From Armigeres subalbatus (Eukaryota; Arthropoda; Insecta; Diptera; Culicidae), in assembly GCF_024139115.2 (NCBI RefSeq), contig NC_085140.1:230013871-230077870 (forward strand): 64,000 nt of DNA, read 5' to 3'. A program made the position numbers and the translations under genes. How positions within the stretch are numbered: the stretch's first letter is position 1; each line of letters opens with the position of its first letter. The notes beneath the pieces are model-generated. The model was not told where the DNA came from and did not search any database. It was given only the letters and a program-made list of their open reading frames with translations. Shown here one piece after another: positions 31,820-41,508 of the stretch.

Positions 31820-33110
31820 CTCCAAAACGTTTTCGAGTTCAGCCCACTTTATCTACCAGAAAAACCAAAGTTTTTAAATCGTCGCATCGTCGGTATATAC
31901 CTAATCTGGTTCATTAAGCACGTGAGCATCATGTAAACCCAATTTTCTTGAATACGAGATGTTAAAGGTACACCCGATTTTTTTTTTACACGGATTATTT
32001 TCACACGGATTTTTTTTACACGGCTTTTTTTACACGGATTCTTGAAATAGCACGGATTTTTTTTGCACGGATTCTCGAAATAACACGGATTATTTTTACA
32101 CGGTTTCTCGAAATAACACGGATTATTTTTACACGGATTTTTTTCACACGGCACGCATCCCCCGTGTAAAAAAAGAATCGGGTGTACTCCAAAACATTCT
32201 CAAGTTCAGCCCACGTGATCTACCAGATCAACCAAGGCTTTTGGAATATCCTAATCGTCGGTATACACCCAATCCGGTTCAGTAAGCATATTCGCATAAT
32301 GTTAACCTAATTTTCTTGAATACAAGATGTTAAATGTACTCCAAAACGTTCTCGAGATCAGTCCACGGTATCTACCAGATCAACCAAATCTTTGCCAATA
32401 CCCTCATAATCGTCATATACCCAATCCGGTTCAAAAAGCATATTCGCATAATGTAAACAGAATTTTCTTGAATACGAGATGTTCATGGTACTCCAAAGCA
32501 TTCTAGAGTTCAGCCTACGGTATCTACCAGATCAACCAAGTCTTTACCAATATCCTCCCTCATAATCGTCATGAACCAAATCCGGTTCAGAAAGCATATG
32601 CGTCTCATGTAAACTGAATTTTCTTGAATATAAGATATTCAAGGTACTCCAAAACGTTCTTGAGTTCAGTTATCGTTATCTGCCAGATCAATCAAGGTAT
32701 TTGGGATGTCCTCATCGTAGGTATATACTGAATCCGGTTAAATGAGTATATGCGCATCATGTAAACTGAATTTTCTTGAATACGAGGTGTTCAAAGTACT
32801 CCAAAACATTCTCGAGTTCAGTCCACGGTATCTACCCGATCAACCAAGTCTTTGGCAATACCCTCATAATCGTCATATACCCAATCTGGTTCAATAAGTA
32901 TTTGCGCACCACATAAACTTTTTTTTAATACGAGATGTTCAAGGTACTTCAAAACGTTCAAAAGTTCAGCCCACGCGATCATCCAGATCAACAAAGGCTT
33001 TTGGAATATCCTAATCGTCGGTATACACCCAATCCAGTTCAATAAGCATATGCGCACCATGTAAACTGAATTTTCTTGAATGTGAGATGTTTTCGGTACC
33101 ACAACTAAAA
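31820..33110 (+). repeat. Satellite array, period about 152 bp, seven units
   Basis: Units begin CTCCAAAACGTTCTCGAG at about 31820, 32187, 32339, 32491, 32647, 32799 and 32947, spaced 148-156 bp once the MITE in the first unit is discounted. Shared landmarks are TCTACCAGATCAACCAAG, CCTCATAATCGTC, ATACCCAATCCGGTTCA and AATTTTCTTGAATACGAGAT. Units differ from each other by 10-20% by eye. Minus-strand frames across the array are repeats, not genes. Confidence 0.9.
31971..32184. mobile_element. TA-flanked MITE with internal ACACGGATT repeats, inside the satellite
   Basis: Terminal inverted repeats CACCCGATTTTTTT and its mirror end GAATCGGGTG, flanked by TA on each side (31969-31970, 32185-32186). 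The interior is a run of degenerate ACACGGATTWTTTTT units with interspersed TCTCGAAATA. On the minus strand these translate to a spurious Asn-Pro-Cys repeat frame. Confidence 0.82.
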
Positions 33111-33136
33111 CTCTATTTTGAATATAGAACCATATG

Positions 33137-33642
33137 TGTTAGCACCGCTAACATCCAGCATTAAGAAACCACGAGCTTCGCGCACCCGACGAGAACGATG
33201 TTGCATCCGTTTCGTAATAAGTCATGTTGTCGAGGCGAAATGGTATTAGCGAGGACGTTAGTATGTGTGAGTATGACGAGAACAAGAAAGTAGGAAAGCA
33301 AATAAACCAACAAATTTGTAAACTACAGCTAGATAGAAATGGATTAAAAGTTTATTGCAGCATTGATTGATTGTAAAAGTTGAATTCGTTGATTATTGAA
33401 AGTGAAGGAATACTGTGGATAGTGAATTATGAGATCTGTAAAAGGTGATAAATGTGGTACATTATATTGTATTATTGTTAAGTAATAGAAAGTACTAAAA
33501 AAATAAGCGAATAATGTAATAGATGCTTTAATTATCGTTCATTCTGCAAATTAAATACAATAGTTGCAAGTTGTTGCAAACCGTACAACGAGCAATTGGT
33601 TCATTTGGATGTTCCGAAAACCAACAATCTTAAAAACTTATC
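33137..33642 (+). mobile_element. Probable BEL/Pao LTR and leader
   Basis: Begins TGTTAGCACCGCTAACA, a short palindromic terminus often seen in mosquito BEL LTRs, and extends to the gag start at 33643. The 3' boundary of the LTR and the primer-binding site were not resolved, and no matching second LTR was found. The call rests mainly on position directly before a BEL-type gag. Confidence 0.45.
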
Positions 33643-34095
33643 ATGGTTCGACCAAATCCTAACCCGGAAAATACTGCGCGGCTTGCGAGCGTCCGAATGA
33701 CGAAGAGTCGCAAATGGTATTTTGTGACCATTATCAGCAGTGGTTCCACTTCGGGTGCGTTGGCGTCACCAAAGGTGAAATCAAAGACGTTTATTGGTGC
33801 TGTCAGAAGTGTGGTGGTGAAAGTGAAAGAGTCCGGTTCGTCGAGCGAGCTTCAAAAGGAGTTGAAGGAACTCTAAAAGGGAAAGAAGAAGCAGAAGCGA
33901 AAACTGAAGAAGGAGAGGATCCTGCCCCAGAAGCGGATGGAGATTCAGCAAGAGCTGTTCGAGATGCGCCAGCAGCTAGAGAAGGAGAAGCGGGAGATGG
34001 AACTGGAGTTCGAGAAGGATGCAGATGGAGAATAAGATCGCCGAAGAAGAGACACGTCAGAAGAAACTGAACGAGATACGAAAAGAGATGAAAGG
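33643..34095 (+). pseudogene. BEL/Pao gag, N-terminal part (PHD-like finger and coiled coil), frameshifted
   Basis: After an ATG at 33643 a one-base shift leads into CAACERPNDEESQMVFCDHY, then QQWFHFGCVGVTKGEIKDVY and WCCQKCGG. This is a PHD-type C4HC3 zinc finger in which one expected cysteine is Tyr. It is followed by a K/E-rich coiled coil (EIQQELFEMRQQLEKEKREM) with a second frameshift near 34020. An N-terminal PHD-like finger plus coiled coil is characteristic of mosquito BEL/Pao gag proteins (family knowledge). The frame is cut at 34096-34107 by the Penelope-like insertion and resumes at 39275. Confidence 0.7.
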
Positions 34096-34107
34096 AAAGT
34101 TGAAGCA

Positions 34108-34384
34108 TATTTGTTGTTTTAATTGGCTTTTTTCGGTGACAATTAAATCAAAACAGCAAATTTAGCGTTACGCGTTTCGGCTTACTACGCTTCAGCCATC
34201 ATCAGACGCCTAAAATCACATTTATTACAATTTTCACAATCAAACAATAATTCACACAAAATACACTTACTACTAGCTGGCAACCTCCTAGCTGTTCAGT
34301 CAGACAAACATAACTATTTTTCTTTCTTTCCTTTCTCGCTAATCTCTACCACCCAAATCACAACCCATCGATTACGTAATTTTT
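34108..34384 (-). repeat. PLE terminal repeat (3' end of minus-strand copy)
   Basis: Contains TTAATTGGCTTTTTTCGG at the outer side, the hammerhead-like block and the 3' untranslated region of the minus copy. Nearly identical to the inverse of 38969-39242. Confidence 0.88.
34160..34216 (-). ncRNA. Hammerhead-ribozyme-like motif, PLE repeat copy 1
   Basis: On the minus strand: a stem I strand (UUUAGGCGU), CUGAUGA core, stem II GGCU...AGCC, GAAA core, short palindromic stem III (ACGCGU), cleavage-type triplet GUA, and the stem I partner ACGCUAAA. One extra U lies between CUGAUGA and stem II compared with the textbook core. PLE terminal repeats are known to carry hammerhead motifs; activity here is untested. 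Confidence 0.6.
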
Positions 34385-34567
34385 CTCACTCTCAGTCATT
34401 CGTCCATTCTCTCCTCTCAGGTACTCTTCTCAATTCCGCCAATAGACCGTTGTAGGTTGTATCAAATATACCACACTCCCGCTGTAGGTTGACCGTATGC
34501 GCCTCGCCTTGTTTTTTTATTTGGAATACTTCCGCAATTGTTCTGCTCGCCTGGTCTTGTATTCGAT

Positions 34568-36853
34568 TCAAAATTTTAGTTTTGTTGAAGTCGAATACAT
34601 GTCCCTCTTCCATAAAGTGGACTGCCAACCCCGATCGCGGATTTCTGTTTTGCAGTCATTCCTGTGTTCTGCGATCCTCACTTCAAGCATTCTTTTCGTT
34701 TGGCCGATGTAAACCTTGTTGTCGTCCGTTCCACAAGGAATAGAATACACCACGTTTTTCTGTTTTCCTGGTGGGATCGGATCCTTCATTTTGCTAAACA
34801 GTTTGTGCTTTATTTTGTTTTGTGGTCTTGAAGCAAGGATGACGTCATTTTTCTTCAGGATTTTACGCAACTTCTCGCTGAGACAGGGTATGTAAGGCGC
34901 TGAAACATATTTCAAGACCGGATGTTCACAGTCGTTCGACTGTAGCGAGTTGTAGTGTTTGTTGACTCTTTCTGATTTTATCCTCTGTATAAACCATAGA
35001 GGATAATTATTTATCCTCAAGATATGTGTTGCTTGTTTCAGCGCATCTTCACGTTTTTCAACACCTGTCAGTTTAATTGCACGGTCAATGAGAGCGATCG
35101 CCGTGTTTTTCTTATGTTGGAAGGGACTATGGGATGTATAGTCAAGGTACCTTCCATTTGATTGCTTCGGTAGCCAGGTAGTTGAAATGCTGTTTTCTTT
35201 TCTTTCTAACATCATGTCAAGAAATTTTATTTTCCCTTCCATTTCTACTTCAACAGTGAATTGAAGTCGATCATGGAAGCTGTTGAATGTGTCCACAATC
35301 TTTTGGATGTGTTCATTCTTAGCGACACACATGCAGTCATCTACATACCTTCGATACAGCCTCAAACTGATTTGCTCTTCCTCTAGTTTGTTCCTGCACT
35401 CCTGTTCCAGCTTTTCCATAACCACGTTAGCAATTACTGGGGAAAGTGGAGATCCCATGGGTACGCCAAACGTTTGTCCATATACCTTTCCTTGGTATAC
35501 AAAAAAAGTCGACTCCAGAACCAGCTTGACAGTGTCAATGAAACTCGTTTTGTCTATGTTGGTATGTTGTTCCACTTCCTCCCATCGCTCCTCAAGACAT
35601 TCCAATGCAAAGTCTACTGGTACATTTGTGTACAGTGAGACCACATCCAACGAGAAAAGTACCTCCTCCTCGTTTGTCTGAAATCCCGTTATTTCCTCAG
35701 CAAAATCGAAACTGTTGCGAACATGGGACTCGGTTTTTCCAGTTATGTTTCCGAGTATGTCCGATAGGTACTTTGCAATGTTGTATGTCGCTGAACCAAT
35801 TGTGGATACAACCGGTCGAAGGGTCTGTTGTCCTTGTGAATTTTCGGAAGACCGTAGATCCTTGGTGGATGGCAGCTGGATTCCTTCAGTTTTCTGAGTG
35901 CTACCGTCGATGTGTCCTTTGTTGTGCCACTCGGTGAGTAGATTGTTGATACTTCTCAGAATTCTATTCGTCGGATTGGTTGTCAACTTTTTGTAGGTGT
36001 CCTCGTTGCTCAGAAGTTCTTCCATCTTACACTGGTACTCCTGTGTTTCCATGATGACAATCTTGTTGCCTTTGTCCGCTTTCGTGATGACCAAGTTTGG
36101 GTTATCCCTCAAAAATCGTTTGCTTTTGTTGACGTCCTTTTCTATCCATTCATTTGGTGAATGGCGCGGTTGTTCGTGATAATGGATGTGGTTGATCATC
36201 GCATTACAAACTTCCGACCTTATCTGGTCAGCATTTTCGTTCCGTTGGACATACTTTTCGATGTTAGCGACTGTTTCGATGTACGGAAAACCACTAACTT
36301 CATTGATGTTGAAGTTCGGGCCGAGCATTAATGAGCGTTCGACATAATCCGGCAGCTCGGTCGTGGTAGTGTTCTCTATCCATTCTGCCTCGACGTTTAT
36401 CTCTTTCACTCGTTGTTCTTGCAAGAGCGAGATTTTCCGCAGTTCTATTGCTCTCCTTTTTCTGTACACGGCAGCTGTCTTTTCTTCCACCATTTTCTTC
36501 ACATTCTCTACGTCGTCTTCGGTGAAGTACTCGTGTGTCCTTCGGCTCGTTTCTTGCTTTTGTTGTTTCAGATTCGCCATTGTCCTTTTAGTGTCCGCTA
36601 TCATTATACTAAGGAGTCTGATTCTGTGTTTGCGGAGAACTTTTTCTAACTCCCGTTTGGATGAGGCGTTGTACAATTGGACGTCATTTCTTATGTTAAG
36701 ACACTGCGGAATAACTTTACATCTTCTAGCGTTAAGAAGGAACTTCATTCGGTTGTTTGCTTTGGCCAAATTCACGGAAACTTTCAGAAGGCTCTTCATC
36801 ATACGTCTTCCTTCTGCGCCATATTTGTTCGTAATTTCGTTAACTAGTAACAT
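34568..36853 (-). pseudogene. PLE reverse transcriptase / GIY-YIG endonuclease, minus-strand copy (761 codons, frameshifted)
   Basis: Encodes the single PLE polyprotein: an N-terminal basic region of about 175 residues (KLQQ-type coiled segments), then the reverse transcriptase (KADKGN, LDVVSLYTNVP, GVPMGSPLSPVIANVV, YVDDCMC) and the GIY-YIG endonuclease (VVYSIPC, KVYIGQTKRMLEVRIAEHRN). Compared with the plus copy it carries compensating indels that scramble the RT block GLPKIHKDNRP, and a one-base deletion in an A-run near 34655 that replaces the last ~85 residues by a false C-terminus. It is otherwise almost identical to the plus copy. A protein from this copy should be defective in RT motif 1-2 and in the end of the endonuclease. 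Confidence 0.9.
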
Positions 36854-36861
36854 TTTTCTTT

Positions 36862-37027
36862 GCCAACTGGTTTATACTGACTGGGGTTTAATCACCGTGG
36901 AAACTTATTTGTTGTTTTAATTGGCTTTTTTCGGTGACAATTAAATCAAAACAGCAAATTTAGCGTTACGCGTTTCGGCTTACTACGCTTCAGCCATCAT
37001 CAGACGCCTAAAATCACATTTATTACA
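36862..37027 (-). repeat. PLE terminal repeat (upstream of minus-strand copy), truncated at the inversion joint
   Basis: Holds CACGGTGATTAAACCCCAGT, then TTAATTGGCTTTTTTCGG, the hammerhead-like block and ends at TTTATTACA, where the plus-strand copy begins abruptly. In the outer repeats this position continues into ATTTTCACAATC, so 37027/37028 is the inversion junction. Confidence 0.85.
36958..37014 (-). ncRNA. Hammerhead-ribozyme-like motif, PLE repeat copy 2
   Basis: Same sequence and predicted fold as at 34160-34216, in the same orientation. This places one motif on each side of the minus-strand coding region, so a transcript through both could be cut to unit length. Confidence 0.6.
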
Positions 37028-38968
37028 ATGCTCGGCCCGAACTTCAACATCAATGAAGTTAGTGGTTTTCCGTACATCGAAACAGTCGCTAACATCGAAA
37101 AGTATGTCCAACGGAACGAAAATGCTGACCAGATAAGGTCGGAAGTTTGTAATGCGATGATCAACCACATCCATTATCACAAACAACCGCGCCATTCACC
37201 AAATGAATGGATAGAAAAGGACGTCAACAAAAGCAAACGATTTTTGAGGGATAACCCAAACTTGGTCATCACGAAAGCGGACAAAGGCAACAAGATTGTC
37301 ATCATGGAAACACAGGAGTACCAGTGTAAGATGGAAGAACTTCTGAGCAACGAGGACACCTACAAAAAGTTGACAACCAATCCGACGAATAGAATTCTGA
37401 GAAGTATCAACAATCTACTCACCGAGTGGCACAACAAAGGATACATCGACGGTAGCACTCAGAGAAAACTGAAGGAATCCAGCTGCCATCCACCAAGGAT
37501 CTACGGTCTTCCGAAAATTCACAAGGACAACAGACCCCTTCGACCGGTTGTATCCACAATTGGTTCAGCGACATACAACATTGCAAAGTACCTATCGGAC
37601 ATACTCGGAAACATAACTGGAAAAACCGAGTCCCATGTTCGCAACAGTTTCGATTTTGCTGAGGAAATAACGGGATTTCAGACAAACGAGGAGGAGGTAC
37701 TTTTCTCGTTGGATGTGGTCTCACTGTACACAAATGTACCAGTAGACTTTGCATTGGAATGTCTTGAGGAGCGATGGGAGGAAGTGGAACAACATACCAA
37801 CATAGACAAAACGAGTTTCATTGACGCTGTCAAGCTGGTTCTGGAGTCGACTTTTTTTGTATACCAAGGAAAGGTATATGGACAAACGTTTGGCGTACCC
37901 ATGGGATCTCCACTTTCCCCAGTAATTGCTAACGTGGTTATGGAAAAGCTGGAACAGGAGTGCAGGAACAAACTAGAGGAAGAGCAAATCAGTTTGAGGC
38001 TGTATCGAAGGTATGTAGATGACTGCATGTGTGTCGCTAAGAATGAACACATCCAAAAGATTGTGGACACATTCAACAGCTTCCATGATCGACTTCAATT
38101 CACTGTTTTAGTAGAAATGGAAGGGAAAATAAAATTTCTTGACATGATGTTAGAAAGAAAAGAAAACAGCATTTCAACTACCTGGCTACTGAAGCAATCA
38201 AATGGAAGGTACCTTGACTATACATCCCATAGTCCCTTCCAACATAAGAAAAACACGGCGATCGCTCTCATTGACCGTGCAATTAAACTGACAGGTGTTG
38301 AAAAACGTGAAGATGCGCTGAAACAAGCAACACATATCTTGAGGATAAATAATTATCCTCTATGGTTTATACAGAGGATAAAATCAGAAAGAGTCAACAA
38401 ACACTACAACTCGCTACAGTCGAACGACTGTGAACATCCGGTCTTGAAATATGTTTCAGCGCCTTACATACCCTGTCTCAGCGAGAAGTTGCGTAAAATC
38501 CTGAAGAAAAATGACGTCATCCTTGCTTCAAGACCACAAAACAAAATAAAGCACAAACTGTTTAGCAAAATGAAGGATCCGATCCCACCAGGAAAACAGA
38601 AAAACGTGGTGTATTCTATTCCTTGTGGAACGGACGACAACAAGGTTTACATCGGCCAAACGAAAAGAATGCTTGAAGTGAGGATCGCAGAACACAGGAA
38701 TGACTGCAAAAACAGAAATCCGCGATCGGGGTTGGCAGTCCACTTTATGGAAGAGGGACATGTATTCGACTTCAACAAAACTAAAATTTTGAATCGAATA
38801 CAAGACCAGGCGAGCAGAACAATTGCGGAAGTATTCCAAATAAAAAAACAAGGCGAGGCGCATACGGTCAACCTACAGCGGGAGTGTGGTATATTTGATA
38901 CAACCTACAACGGTCTATTGGCGGAATTGAGAAGAGTACCTGAGAGGAGAGAACGGACGAATGACTGA
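37028..38968 (+). pseudogene. PLE reverse transcriptase / GIY-YIG endonuclease, plus-strand copy (5'-truncated, otherwise open, 646 codons)
   Basis: Starts exactly at the inversion joint with an internal methionine (MLGPNFNINEV, residue 176 of the longer copy), so the N-terminal region is lost. The remainder is uninterrupted: KADKGN (residues 83-88), GLPKIHK (160-166), LDVVSLYTNVP (228-238), GVPMGSPLSPVIANVV (289-304), YVDD (329-332), VVYSIPC (527-533), YIGQT (541-545), R552, EH (555-556) and a complete C-terminus. All recognised catalytic motifs are present. Without a promoter or authentic N-terminus it is a pseudogene by position, but its domains look young. It may derive from the same template as its inverted partner. 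Confidence 0.9.
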
Positions 38969-39274
38969 GAGTGAGAAAAATCGATGGGTTGTGATTTGGG
39001 TGGTAGAGATTAGCGAGAAAGGAAAGAAAGAAAAATAGTTATGTTTGTCTGACTGAACAGCTAGGAGGTTGCCAGCTAGTAGTAAGTGTATTTTGTGTGA
39101 ATTATTGTTTGATTGTGAAAATTGTAATAAATGTGATTTTAGGCGTCTGATGATGGCTGAAGCGTAGTAAGCCGAAACGCGTAACGCTAAATTTGCTGTT
39201 TTGATTTAATTGTCACCGAAAAAAGCCAATTAAAACAACAAATAAGTTTCCACGGTGATTAAACTCCAGTCAGT
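38969..39274 (+). repeat. PLE terminal repeat (3' end of plus-strand copy)
   Basis: 3' untranslated region, hammerhead-like block and terminal TCCACGGTGATTAAACTCCA. It is the inverted counterpart of 34108-34384 and extends about 35 bp further, matching the region preceding the minus-strand start codon. Confidence 0.88.
39136..39193 (+). ncRNA. Hammerhead-ribozyme-like motif, PLE repeat copy 3
   Basis: Plus-strand copy of the same motif: stem I, CUGAUGA, stem II GGCU/AGCC, GAAA, ACGCGU, GUA and stem I return strand ACGCUAAA. Identical by eye to the two minus-strand copies. Confidence 0.6.
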
Positions 39275-39286
39275 AAAGTTGAAGCA

Positions 39287-39950
39287 GTTGAAGTTTAAGC
39301 GGAAGAAGGGATTGACTGGCCGAGAAGTGGAGCAAGAAGGTGCCGTAGGTGGTGAAGACGAGGAAAGCTCGAAAAACGTAGCGCTGAAAAAAATGAAACC
39401 GGATCGTGAAAAGCCAGGGCAAAAACTCGAGAAGAAAAAGTCGAGGAATGGAAAGCCTTGGGAAGCTCTTCCGGTGGAAGCGGTGGTGAGCGATGTTAAA
39501 GAAGCCTACCATAAGCATTCGACACCAAAAGCGGCTGAAAAGCTCACGAAGAAGTTAATCGGAGGTCCTTCGTGTCTGCCAGAGAGTTTCATGATCGGAC
39601 GCGTCAAGGACGATATGCCATTTGGACATCCCATACGGTGGAGAATTTGAAGCTTCAGTAGCTGTGTCGGAAGTAGTGAAGCACTACAGCCACCCATCGT
39701 GGTCTGCCGGTTGCAGACGTTCCACAAACGACTCCGCAACCGATTGTAGACGTTCCACAAACGACTCCGCAACCGGTTGCAGACGTTCCACAAACAACTC
39801 CGCAAATTCTGATTGGATTGAAAGACATCCACCTTTACGCTCCGATTGAGTCGACAATAGGAGGGCCGGATGAGCCGATAGCAATTAGGTCTAAGCTGGG
39901 ATAGACCGTCTACGGGCTAACGTCAACAAAAAATTTGTTCGTTTTAATAT
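39287..39950 (+). pseudogene. BEL/Pao remnant continued (gag coiled coil, then protease end)
   Basis: Continues the gag frame cut by the PLE (LKFKRKKGLTGREVEQEG, GEDEESSKN) to a stop near 39651. Then, in another frame, it gives a threonine/glutamine/proline repeat and ILIGLKDIHLYAPIEST, GGPDEPIAIRSKLG, a stop in place of Trp, and TVYG. That is the conserved end of the BEL/Pao protease before the reverse transcriptase (family knowledge). The central gag and start of the protease are missing, so the element had an internal deletion. RT, RNase H and integrase are not recognisable downstream. Confidence 0.65.
39709..39807 (+). repeat. Three tandem 33-bp units in the BEL remnant
   Basis: GACGTTCCACAAACGACTCC recurs at 33-bp spacing (about 39717, 39750, 39783), coding for repeated ADVPQTTPQPV in the relic frame. 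Confidence 0.8.
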
Positions 39951-40229
39951 TACACATATATTAAATAAAGTGATTCCAAAATTTGATGATTGTAGCTTGT
40001 AAATTTAATTTTTGGTGGCTTGTGGAAGTTAAAGATGTAAAGCATCTCTCGAACAAATTTGTATGGAAAAAGAAAATTTGACTAAACCTGCGGTCACCGT
40101 CGGTTCGTGGCTCTACATATCGGCAAAGAATGCAAGGAAAAATTATAGAATTACAGATTCTACCTAAATATCGATCCGACTAGTACTCTGCACATGGGCG
40201 GCATCTGGAAGTGGCTGATACGCTCAGTT

Positions 40230-40806
40230 AACACGGCGTTGACGGTATTTCAAGAGATAAACCTGCTCTGAACAGATAAATCTTTCATGGCTTGGTTGAT
40301 CGGCTAGATCACATGTCCTGAACTCCAGGATGTTTTGGAAAAACCATAAAGGGCCCGCAGTTGCTTGTAAAAGTAATGATCGCAATCCTATCAGCTCAAC
40401 GGACCTGCTAGAATGTTCAGCGATGCACGGATACATCGTTCTTTACTTGGTTGATCGGATAGATCATATGTTATAAACTCCAAGACGTTTTGGAGAACCA
40501 AAAAAGCCTGTATTAGCTGGTAAAAGTATTTAGTGAAATCCGATCGGCTCAATGGACCTGCTGGGATGTTTGGCACTGAATGGATACTTCTCTGACTTGA
40601 TTGATGGGGTAGATGGGATGTTTTAAACTCCCGGACGTTTTGGAGGACCATTAATGTCCTGTAGTTGCTTTTAAGAGTAATGAGTGCAACCCTATTGGCT
40701 CAACAGACCTGCTGCGGTGTTTACCGTTAAACGGATATATCGTTCAGAACTTAATTGATCTGGTAGACCACATGTTCTGAACTCCGACGTTTTGGAGACC
40801 CTGGAT
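40230..40806 (-). repeat. Satellite-like array, period about 152-157 bp, four units, opposite orientation to 31.8-33.1 kb
   Basis: On the minus strand units contain CTCCAAAACGT, GAGTTCAG/GAGTTTA, GATCTAYCCGATCAACCAAG, then a different second half (GCAGGTCYGTTGAGC). The first half matches the array at 31820-33110, the second half does not. The two arrays lie on either side of the BEL relic in inverted orientation. Confidence 0.75.
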
Positions 40807-41076
40807 ATAATACACGTTTATTCAAAATTCGAATAATTTATGTTTTGGACATACATTTCGGTTTAGGACATTTTGCTTCTGGACATATTTTCTAATGCAC
40901 TCTAGGATATGTACTCCAAAGCCGTTTGGACGGCCTAGGGCATCCAAAAAAATATTGTTCAAAGTTATTTCTATTCTTTCTATACTCGTTTTGGCAGGAT
41001 CCAATAAATGAAAAAAAAACAAATTTTTACATAAAAAAAAAAGTCGCCCTGAAATGGTTACAAGTATTGTTGCCGG

Positions 41077-41500
41077 CAAGGATGTTAACGATCATCCAGT
41101 AATTTGCGTTCGATCATTTAGTAGTTTGTCAATAACACATTCCAGAGAATGAATTTCAAAATAGGTTGTATGGTGGACTTCTAGTTCAAAGGTTTTTCTA
41201 CAACTTTGCCTAATGGTTCGTTATTAGAATTCAACTATTAACGAAGTTAGAGCGCTAATTGCAGTAACTCAAACTAAATGATTGGAATTTTGTTATCATT
41301 TAGTCTAAGTTACTGAAACTATAGCTATAACTCCGTTACTAGTGGAATTCAAACAACGAACCATTAGGCAGAGTTGTAGAAAAACCTTCGCACTAGAAGT
41401 CCACCATACAACATATTTTGAAATTCAGCTTCTGGAATGTGTTATTGACAAACTACTAAATGATCGAACGCAAATTACTGAATGATCGTTAACATCCTTG
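41077..41500. mobile_element. hAT-type MITE with ~200-bp inverted repeats
   Basis: 424 bp, ends CAAGGATGTTAACGATCA and the mirror, perfect 8-bp duplication GTTGCCGG (41069-41076, 41501-41508). The arms (CCAGTAATTTGCGTTCGATC, GTCAATAACACATTCCAGA, AACCATTAGGCA-AGTTGTAGAAA) extend to near the centre, so the transcript could fold into a long hairpin. Confidence 0.88.
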
Positions 41501-41508
41501 GTTGCCGG

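Larger units (their letters stand above)
34108..39274. mobile_element. Head-to-head Penelope-like (PLE) composite with 12-bp target duplication
   Basis: One 5167-bp insertion containing a full-length-type PLE on the minus strand (ORF 34568-36853), its upstream terminal repeat (about 36862-37027), and a 5'-truncated copy on the plus strand (37028-38968) with its own 3' terminal repeat to 39274. The outermost ends are therefore inverted terminal repeats. The flanks AAAGTTGAAGCA (34096-34107, 39275-39286) are identical, and joining them restores the BEL gag reading frame, so the whole composite arrived as one unit. PLEs encode a reverse transcriptase and a GIY-YIG endonuclease and are known for inverted, 5'-truncated partner copies. 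Confidence 0.92.

Noticed and set aside
31849..32154. Minus-strand frame with repeated KNPCYFENPCKN-like units
   Set aside because: It is the translation of the ACACGGATT repeats of a MITE inside a satellite, not an antimicrobial or cuticular protein.
31820..33110. CRISPR-like array
   Set aside because: Repeats are about 152 bp, contiguous and mutually diverged with no spacers, and the host is an animal; this is a satellite.
35283..36920. Several plus-strand frames of 60-185 codons
   Set aside because: They are antisense shadows of the minus-strand PLE polyprotein; matching shadows appear antisense to the plus-strand copy at 37177-38871.
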